From Pirellulaceae bacterium (GTDB lineage: Bacteria > Planctomycetota > Planctomycetia > Pirellulales > Pirellulaceae), in contig JASLRF010000301.1 in assembly GCA_030744095.1 (NCBI GenBank), positions 1-10,573 of the forward strand: 10,573 nt of DNA, read 5' to 3'. The first letter of the stretch is position 1. The number at the start of each line of letters is the position of its first letter. Positions 5,900-10,573 of this stretch are shown here, piece by piece. The notes beneath the pieces are model-generated. The model saw only the letters and a list, made by a program, of their open reading frames with translations, had not been told where the DNA came from and did not search any database. The position numbers and the translations under genes were made by a program.

Positions 5900-7072
5900 A
5901 TGTCGCCGCGACGTCATTCTCAGCGATCTCACGACGACGAGCCTAGTGGCCTTGATCGATTGCAGAAAGTGCTGGCCGCGGCGGGTATCGGAAGTCGTCG
6001 GGAATGCGAAGATCTGATCACCGCGGGTCGTGTTGAAGTCGACGGTGAGTTCGTGACCGAACTAGGCCGCAAGGTCGATCCCACCGGACAGAAGATCCAG
6101 GTCGATGGTGTCACTTTGACGCAGCCGAAACGGGTCTATTTTGTCCTGAACAAACCCGTCGGTGTCGTTTCGACGAACTCAGATCCAGACGGCCGCCCCC
6201 GCGTGATTGATCTGATCAAATCGGACGAGCGTCTGTATCCGGTTGGGCGCTTGGACCGCAGCAGCGAAGGACTGATCCTGGTGACCAACGATGGCGAACT
6301 CGCCAATCGGCTCACGCATCCTCGCTATGGCATCGAAAAAGTCTACCGCGTTCGCGTCGCTGGTAATCCGACGCCACAGGAGTTGGGCAAGCTGCGAAAA
6401 GGCGTCTATCTGTCCGACGGCATGGCCCACGTCTCCTCGATTCAGACCAAGCGACGATTCAAGCAGAGCACGGAGCTGGAGATCGTTCTCAGAGAGGGGC
6501 GTAACCGCGAGATCCGCCGCATCCTCGCTCGTATCGGCCATAAGGTGGTGCAACTGAAACGTGTCGCCATCGGTCCGATCCGGTTGGGCACGATGCCTGT
6601 CGGCGCCCACCGGATGTTAAGCCGCGATGAAGTGCAAGCTTTGCGACGGGCAACCAGGGGCCGGAAGAAGAGCGATGCGGACTCGAAGCCGGTTGCCAAA
6701 GAAAGACGCAAGCGAGCGCCTAACCAAGCCGCCCTGCCGACCGCCTCTGGCGAGTCCAAAGTCGCCAAGCCGCGTCGTCGCAAGACCGGTTCGTCTGCAA
6801 TGAGTGGTTACACTCGGCCGACGAAGAAGGGTGTCAAACGCAAGAAGTCATCGGCGGATTCGCAGCGAGGAAGTCAGAAAAGTGGGTCCACCTCGAAGTC
6901 TGCGAGATCTTCGCAGCCGGACGCCCGCCCGGGAAAGAAGACGGTCAAGAAGTCCGTGCGTCCCATCAAGCCGGGCGTAACAAAGAAGAGGGCGAGTCGA
7001 CCTGGCAAAGGCACTGGAAAGCCGTCGTCGGCTGTTGGCAAGAAAAAGACGGGTAGGAAACGTCGCCGATGA
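5900..7072 (+). CDS. rluB: 23S rRNA pseudouridine synthase, RluB type, with long basic tail
   Basis: Converts uridine to pseudouridine in 23S rRNA; RluB of E. coli acts at position 2605, and the same target here is inferred. The 390 residues comprise an S4 RNA-binding domain (about 18-65, LDRLQKVLAAAGIGSRRECE), then the RsuA/RluB/E/F catalytic domain (about 78-245). That domain has LNKPVGVVST (83-92), the catalytic motif GRLDRSSEGL (117-126) with Asp119, and LREGRNREIRRI (197-208). Residues 251-390 are a low-complexity Lys/Arg/Ser/Pro tail, probably disordered and RNA-binding; E. coli RluB is only about 290 residues. I chose ATG at 5900, just before the S4 domain; an in-frame GTG at 5876 would add eight residues, and neither has a clear ribosome binding site. 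The stop overlaps the next start by four bases (ATGA), so the two genes are probably translationally coupled. RluE or RluF paralogues are less likely given the S4 domain and motif set. Confidence 0.9.
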   Translation: MSPRRHSQRSHDDEPSGLDRLQKVLAAAGIGSRRECEDLITAGRVEVDGEFVTELGRKVDPTGQKIQVDGVTLTQPKRVYFVLNKPVGVVSTNSDPDGRPRVIDLIKSDERLYPVGRLDRSSEGLILVTNDGELANRLTHPRYGIEKVYRVRVAGNPTPQELGKLRKGVYLSDGMAHVSSIQTKRRFKQSTELEIVLREGRNREIRRILARIGHKVVQLKRVAIGPIRLGTMPVGAHRMLSRDEVQALRRATRGRKKSDADSKPVAKERRKRAPNQAALPTASGESKVAKPRRRKTGSSAMSGYTRPTKKGVKRKKSSADSQRGSQKSGSTSKSARSSQPDARPGKKTVKKSVRPIKPGVTKKRASRPGKGTGKPSSAVGKKKTGRKRRR

Positions 7073-7950
7073 GCAACCCGTTGCACGCTGAATACTACGC
7101 GGACGCGGCCATACAACAGAAGGTCGAGGTCGTTGAAAACGTGAAGCTGGCTCGAGACACCTATCGTGTTCGATTTCATTGTCCAGAGATTGCGGCACGG
7201 ATTGTCCCAGGCCAGTTCTTGATGTTGCGGTTGGCAGGTATGACAGATCCACTGATCGGTCGCCCCCTGGCGCTGTATGACACCGTACCCGCCAGCAGTG
7301 GGGCCGATTCTGGCGCGCAAGAGATCGACGTCGTCTATTTGGTCAAGGGAAAGATGACCAGCCGTTTGGTGGGATTTCAGCCCGGCCAGTGGCTGGATGT
7401 ATGGGGCCCGCTGGGAAACGGGTTTGCTCCGCGACCAACTGGGCATCTGATCATGGTGGCCGGTGGAATCGGACAGACGCCCTTCGTAGCGCTTGCACAA
7501 GAGGCACTCGGCAAACGGCGCTACGGAGATAGGACGCGTCAACCAGCTCGATCCAACCAAGTGACTCTGTGTTATGGGGCACGCACCGCGGAACTCCTGG
7601 CAGGCGTGGAAGATTTTCAGCGCGCAGGTGTCGACGTTCGCATCGCGACCGATGATGGCTCGCGTGGCCACCACGGTTTGGTGACCGACCTGTTACGGCA
7701 GACGCTGGCTGAATCCGACGATGATCGGCGAATTATCTGCTGCGGCCCCGAGCCGATGATGGTAGCCGTGGCGGGTGTGGCCGCCGAGACGGAGACGCCG
7801 TGCCAAATCTCGTTGGAAACCCCGATGGCCTGCGGGATTGGTATCTGTTTCACCTGCGTGGCCAAGGTGCGCGACGCGAATGGCCAATGGGACTACAAGC
7901 GAACGTGTGTCGATGGTCCCGTCTTTGACGCAACGTCGATCGTCTGGTAA
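7069..7950 (+). CDS. PyrK-like FAD/2Fe-2S electron-transfer protein (dihydroorotate dehydrogenase subunit family)
   Basis: In the class 1B enzyme, PyrK carries electrons from the FMN of dihydroorotate dehydrogenase (PyrD) through a 2Fe-2S cluster and FAD to NAD+, in the cytosol. The 293 residues show the full ferredoxin-reductase layout: an FAD-binding barrel with GRPLALYD (64-71), an NAD-binding part with AGGIGQTP (131-138) and ICCGPEPMM (223-231), and a C-terminal cluster motif CGIGICFTC with Cys255, Cys260, Cys263 and a fourth ligand Cys280 in RTCVDGPVF. PyrK is usually about 250-260 residues; the extra length is at the N-terminus and near 150-163. The start overlaps the rluB stop, with AGGAAA at 7055-7060 as its own ribosome binding site. 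No pyrD is in the window, so the partner must be elsewhere or the protein may serve another dehydrogenase; hence no firm gene symbol. Confidence 0.85.
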   Translation: MSNPLHAEYYADAAIQQKVEVVENVKLARDTYRVRFHCPEIAARIVPGQFLMLRLAGMTDPLIGRPLALYDTVPASSGADSGAQEIDVVYLVKGKMTSRLVGFQPGQWLDVWGPLGNGFAPRPTGHLIMVAGGIGQTPFVALAQEALGKRRYGDRTRQPARSNQVTLCYGARTAELLAGVEDFQRAGVDVRIATDDGSRGHHGLVTDLLRQTLAESDDDRRIICCGPEPMMVAVAGVAAETETPCQISLETPMACGIGICFTCVAKVRDANGQWDYKRTCVDGPVFDATSIVW

Positions 7951-7980
7951 CACGGTGACTGGTTGGCGTTGCCTGGCCAG

Positions 7981-8012
7981 TGCGTATTCGATCTGGTGCG
8001 TATTCGAACTGG
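7981..8012. repeat. 16-bp tandem duplication
   Basis: TGCGTATTCGATCTGG (7981-7996) is followed directly by TGCGTATTCGAACTGG (7997-8012), 15 of 16 bases identical. It begins 31 bases after the PyrK-like stop codon and ends 14 bases before a TTGACA -35 candidate. It may be a pair of regulator sites for the downstream gene, or a simple duplication. Confidence 0.85.
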
Positions 8013-8026
8013 CCGGATCAAGTTGC

Positions 8027-8054
8027 TTGACAACGCAAATCCACCACCGACAAT
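8027..8054 (+). promoter_or_regulatory. Promoter candidate for the membrane protein gene
   Basis: TTGACA (8027-8032) is a perfect -35 consensus. Sixteen bases later GACAAT (8049-8054) matches the -10 at 4 of 6 bases. Transcription would start near 8061 and leave a leader of about 100 bases with hairpin potential. Confidence 0.4.
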
Positions 8055-8069
8055 GCGGCAAGCGAAACG

Positions 8070-8130
8070 CGGGGCCTTCGAGTCTCTTGAAGTACGGGCC
8101 CCGATTCAAACTCGTACGTCGCAGGCGACG
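8070..8130 (+). other. Structured 5' leader of the membrane protein gene
   Basis: CGGGGCC (8070-8076) pairs with GGCCCCG (8097-8103), and TTC (8077-8079) with GAA (8089-8091) inside it. Further on, CGTCGC (8117-8122) and GCGACG (8125-8130) form a close inverted repeat with a 2-base centre. Both lie between the promoter candidate and the start codon. The first could equally end the rluB-pyrK transcript, but there is no T-run. No known riboswitch class is recognised. Confidence 0.3.
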
Positions 8131-8160
8131 GCTTACAGGCCGACGCGAGGATGACTTGGT

Positions 8161-9264
8161 ATGTCGGATGCAACGGCACCGGAGGCAGCGACCGAAATCA
8201 GCGATTCGGTTTCCGCTGTAGAAAGTCCGACGGCGCCTGTTCCAACAACTCCAAGCGTGGTGGACCGTCGTTTACAGTTGGTCGAGCTGTTTGTGTTGGC
8301 CGTTGGCCTTCCCGCGGCAATGGCGTACGTCGACGAACTCGTTCTGGGGCGGTGCATTGCAGAGATGTGGCACGGCCTGCCCGTCTATCTGACGTATGCG
8401 ATGTTGGTCTTGCAGGTGACGTTGCTCGGTTCGCTGGTTGGCAGGCGAATACAGCGGCCTCACATCAAGTGGTTGGTCTTCCTGTGGGCGATCGTGCTGA
8501 TTGATATGCTAGTTTTTTCCATCACCGCGGTTGATACCGAAGCGACCCGAATGACGCGGTGCCTGGCATTTGCCTTCATGTCGGGGCAGGTTGGGTTGCT
8601 TACGGTGTGGGGCATATTGTCGCCTGTCTTTTGGGCAGTTCGACTGCCGATGGCCGCGCTGGGGTTGGCGCTGGTAATTTCGTTTGCTGCGTCGTTTAGT
8701 GGTGGCAGTGACCTCTGGTTCGCCATCCTATGTTGGCAGAGCTTGGCGACCGCAATCTTGTGTGGCATTCTGTGGTTTTTCGGATTTCGCGTTCGGCGGT
8801 TGCGTCGCGACCAACCGACGGACCGTCGCCTGCAGTTTTCGATGCGGCATCTGTTCGCCTGGACGACAACCGTGGCATGTGTGGTGGGCGTTGTGCGATT
8901 GATCGATGTTGCTTCGTTTCTGTTGCTAGGAAGCGATTCTCTGTTGGCCTGCATTGGCTTGGGAGGCTGCTTTGCGATCGTGTCGATGGTCGCGGTCTGG
9001 TCTGCGCTGGGTGCCGAAAGATTGTTGATTCGCCTAATTGGTCTGACGGTTTCGACGCCCGTCATTGCGCTGTCCATCGGCGCAGTTGGGCTCAGCCGAA
9101 TCCCCGCTTGGATCTCTGAATCGCTGTTCTTGGGCAGCGTTTACAACCCAGTTCTATGGTTTACTTGGACATGCCTGGCGACGTTTTTTCTGGCGGGCCT
9201 GTTGGCCATTTTTCGCACCAGTGGCTACCGGCTGCTGCGGATCGCGGCATCAACCAACACGTAG
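8161..9264 (+). CDS. Polytopic membrane protein of unknown function
   Basis: A 367-residue inner-membrane protein; I do not recognise a functional family. The first 35 residues are acidic, Ala/Thr/Pro-rich and probably cytosolic. Then come about eight to ten hydrophobic segments, roughly at 40-58, 74-94, 104-122, 137-158, 163-180, 186-208, 232-250, 257-282, 289-311 and 331-351. A basic cytosolic loop at 209-231 (RVRRLRRDQPTDRRLQFSMR) leads into FSMRHLFAWTTTVACVVGVVR, reminiscent of a motif common in planctomycete membrane proteins of unknown role. There are no obvious catalytic or metal-binding residues. The start is ATG at 8161 with GAGGA at 8147-8151, nine bases upstream. It follows the PyrK-like gene by 210 bases with its own promoter candidate, so it is probably not in that operon. 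It is convergent with the zinc-ribbon gene. Confidence 0.8.
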   Translation: MSDATAPEAATEISDSVSAVESPTAPVPTTPSVVDRRLQLVELFVLAVGLPAAMAYVDELVLGRCIAEMWHGLPVYLTYAMLVLQVTLLGSLVGRRIQRPHIKWLVFLWAIVLIDMLVFSITAVDTEATRMTRCLAFAFMSGQVGLLTVWGILSPVFWAVRLPMAALGLALVISFAASFSGGSDLWFAILCWQSLATAILCGILWFFGFRVRRLRRDQPTDRRLQFSMRHLFAWTTTVACVVGVVRLIDVASFLLLGSDSLLACIGLGGCFAIVSMVAVWSALGAERLLIRLIGLTVSTPVIALSIGAVGLSRIPAWISESLFLGSVYNPVLWFTWTCLATFFLAGLLAIFRTSGYRLLRIAASTNT

Positions 9265-9355
9265 CATTCGTGGTACGTGCCAATGGACTGTTGGCCACAA
9301 GCACAGAAGCGTGGACAAAGACTGGGATCGGGCCGAAGCCGACACCGGAACGGTT

Positions 9356-10189
9356 CTACTGCTTTTCGTTGCCCAGTTTGATCGCCAGCAAATCGAGCTG
9401 GCTCTTCAAGTCCGCCAATAAGAGGTGCGGTCCGGCACCGGACGCCATGTGCGAATAGAACGATTGCGACGGGCCGGAGTGGCTGGTCGAAAGGAGTGTG
9501 GTGGCGCGGCGCAATTCGTCGAGCTGATTGTCAAGTTCGTGAACCGACTCGGCAGAGGCTTGATTGCTTCGCCATAACCCGTCTAACTGAAGGGCAAGGC
9601 CGATGACCAAGGTGGCCTGGCCAGCCAACGTAAACGGCATCCCTAATCGCCACAAATCAGCTCGACCCATCCAAAACGACCAGCCCAATAGGACAGCACC
9701 AAAGGCAAACGTCATCAGGCCCAACGACAAGACTGACCAAGACATGAATGAGCCTCGACGGGGCTTCCGCACAGCTCTGGTTGCGGGAGAGTTGGTAGCA
9801 AGTTGTTGGTCCGCAGGCTGAATTCGCGGCTCGCTCGTCATCGTCGCTGAGTCCGTCTGAAGTTTATGAGCTACATCAGTGCGGCGAATACCCAGCGAGT
9901 TTACCAGGCGGTCAGCCGCGCGAAGATCCTCCGCCAACTCCCAGCTTTCCCAGGATCGTAGTGCGGCATCGATCGAGCCGTTCAAAACGTCTGTTTCCAG
10001 GGCAGTGTGGTGATCCTTAGGTATCGTCGTTGTTGTTGGCGAAGTGTGGACTTCTCCGTCGTTATTAACGCGTTGCGCCGCTGATAACTCAGACTGACAC
10101 CGCGCGCATTGCATCGTAGCGTCGCTGGTCGACGCCACTGCTGGCACGTCTTGTTGGCAACTGCGACACCACATGGTTGTTGCTCGCAT
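9356..10189 (-). CDS. Zinc-ribbon, two-helix membrane protein of unknown function
   Basis: A 277-residue protein in four parts. The N-terminus has a zinc ribbon with paired CxxC motifs, Cys8/Cys11 (MWCRSCQQDVP) and Cys28/Cys31 (MQCARCQ). Residues 40-145 are hydrophilic, with ALRSWESWELAEDLRAADRL (76-95) likely helical. Two transmembrane helices follow at about 150-172 and 181-203. The C-terminal part has amphipathic, heptad-like stretches (215-232 and 255-273) that may form a coiled coil. I recall similar planctomycete proteins with an MWCRxCQQDVP start, but no function is known. The ribbon and tail are presumably cytosolic. The start is ATG at 10189 with a weak GGAA upstream; the in-frame Met6 lacks a ribosome binding site. 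The gene is convergent with the polytopic membrane protein, 91 bases apart. Confidence 0.8.
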   Translation of the reverse strand: MRATTMWCRSCQQDVPAVASTSDATMQCARCQSELSAAQRVNNDGEVHTSPTTTTIPKDHHTALETDVLNGSIDAALRSWESWELAEDLRAADRLVNSLGIRRTDVAHKLQTDSATMTSEPRIQPADQQLATNSPATRAVRKPRRGSFMSWSVLSLGLMTFAFGAVLLGWSFWMGRADLWRLGMPFTLAGQATLVIGLALQLDGLWRSNQASAESVHELDNQLDELRRATTLLSTSHSGPSQSFYSHMASGAGPHLLLADLKSQLDLLAIKLGNEKQ

Positions 10190-10573
10190 TGGATTCCGTG
10201 CCCACCACTCAACTCTAACCCGGATTATTCATGAGAGCCAAGGTTGACCGTAGTCTGGTAGTCTTCCGGTTGCTTTTTGGATGACCGGATGATGGGTGCG
10301 CAGAAGTCCCCCTTTCCCCCAGGGGATTGATGCGTCGGAGAGGTGGTGGAAGAGTTGGGAGGGGAAAACGAGCGATGGAGAGATTGCTACGAGCCCCTTA
10401 GTAACGCTTGGCCGACGTCGCGAAAGTGGTCAAGGAACGGCCACGAACCGGAGAGAAACACACGGACGCGACGCGACGTCACCTTGATTCGTGCGGCAAC
10501 TTTGATGAGCCGCATCCGCCAGGTACAAGCGTGACCTTCACCAAGTGGGTCCGCTTCGCGGCGACGGTTGAAG
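10190..10573. other. Gene-free right end with dyad and polypurine/polypyrimidine patch
   Basis: No convincing gene in 384 bases. Near the left end the minus strand has AATAAT (10229-10224), a -10-like hexamer without a good -35, which could serve the zinc-ribbon gene. TCCGGT (10265-10270) and ACCGGA (10284-10289) form an inverted repeat. From 10307 to 10320 the plus strand is pyrimidine only (TCCCCCTTTCCCCC), and 10336-10368 is almost entirely G and A apart from four T. A GTG at 10531 opens a short frame to the window edge but cannot be judged. Confidence 0.5.

Noticed and set aside
6874..7674. A 266-codon open frame on the minus strand
   Set aside because: Antisense across the end of rluB and most of the PyrK-like gene, both of which have clear family motifs. 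No recognisable protein features.
7963..8154. 63-codon open frame between the PyrK-like and membrane protein genes
   Set aside because: Covers a tandem repeat, a promoter candidate and hairpins. No ribosome binding site and no protein features.
8460..9077. A 205-codon open frame on the minus strand
   Set aside because: Antisense to the membrane protein gene. Composition rich in Thr, Arg and Asn without motifs.
9277..9298. Hairpin between the two convergent genes (GTG-CCAA with TTGG-c-CAC)
   Set aside because: Seven pairs with a bulge and no T-run on either strand; too weak to call a terminator.
10531..10573. GTG opening a frame to the right edge
   Set aside because: Only 14 codons are visible, with a weak AGGT upstream. 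Not enough to support a gene.

Overview
The window looks like ordinary chromosomal DNA of a planctomycete, most likely of the Pirellula/Rhodopirellula type (Pirellulaceae). The reasons are moderately high GC, low gene density with 100-385 base gaps, genes changing strand often, and several protein types that I associate with that group. These are an exported PQQ-like propeller beginning with a WPQWRGPNRDG motif, a small GPEVVGxRPRDF lipoprotein, and a zinc-ribbon membrane protein. The assignment rests on recalled family resemblance, not on a search. I see no mobile element, CRISPR array, tRNA or rRNA.

Layout from left to right. (1) A large lipoprotein (19-1917, +) with a transglutaminase-like middle region and a C-terminal TPR-like pair. 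Its reading frame is open to the left window edge. (2) purC (2013-2900, -), SAICAR synthetase of purine synthesis, convergent with gene 1. (3) A short lipoprotein (3166-3417, +), divergent from purC across a 265-base region that carries a dyad and a TACAAT -10 box. (4) A secreted PQQ-like beta-propeller (3739-5628, +) interrupted by about 200 residues of EF-hand-like calcium-binding sequence. (5) A two-gene unit: an RluB-type 23S rRNA pseudouridine synthase with a very basic 140-residue tail (5900-7072, +), overlapping by ATGA a PyrK-like FAD/2Fe-2S electron-transfer protein (7069-7950, +). (6) A polytopic membrane protein of unknown function (8161-9264, +), behind a structured leader and a TTGACA promoter candidate. 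(7) Convergent with it, a zinc-ribbon, two-helix membrane protein of unknown function (9356-10189, -). (8) A gene-free right end (10190-10573) with a polypyrimidine/polypurine patch.

Only the rluB-pyrK pair is clearly co-translated. purC and the PyrK-like protein serve purine and (presumably) pyrimidine synthesis, but they are not in one operon. The rest is cell-envelope material: two lipoproteins, one exported propeller and two membrane proteins.

I found no convincing new defence or mobile system. The best leads are the EF-hand array inside the PQQ propeller, the transglutaminase-like lipoprotein with a Ser where the catalytic Cys should be, the basic-tailed pseudouridine synthase coupled to a PyrK-like protein without PyrD nearby, and two short tandem duplications (18 and 16 bp) just downstream of genes.
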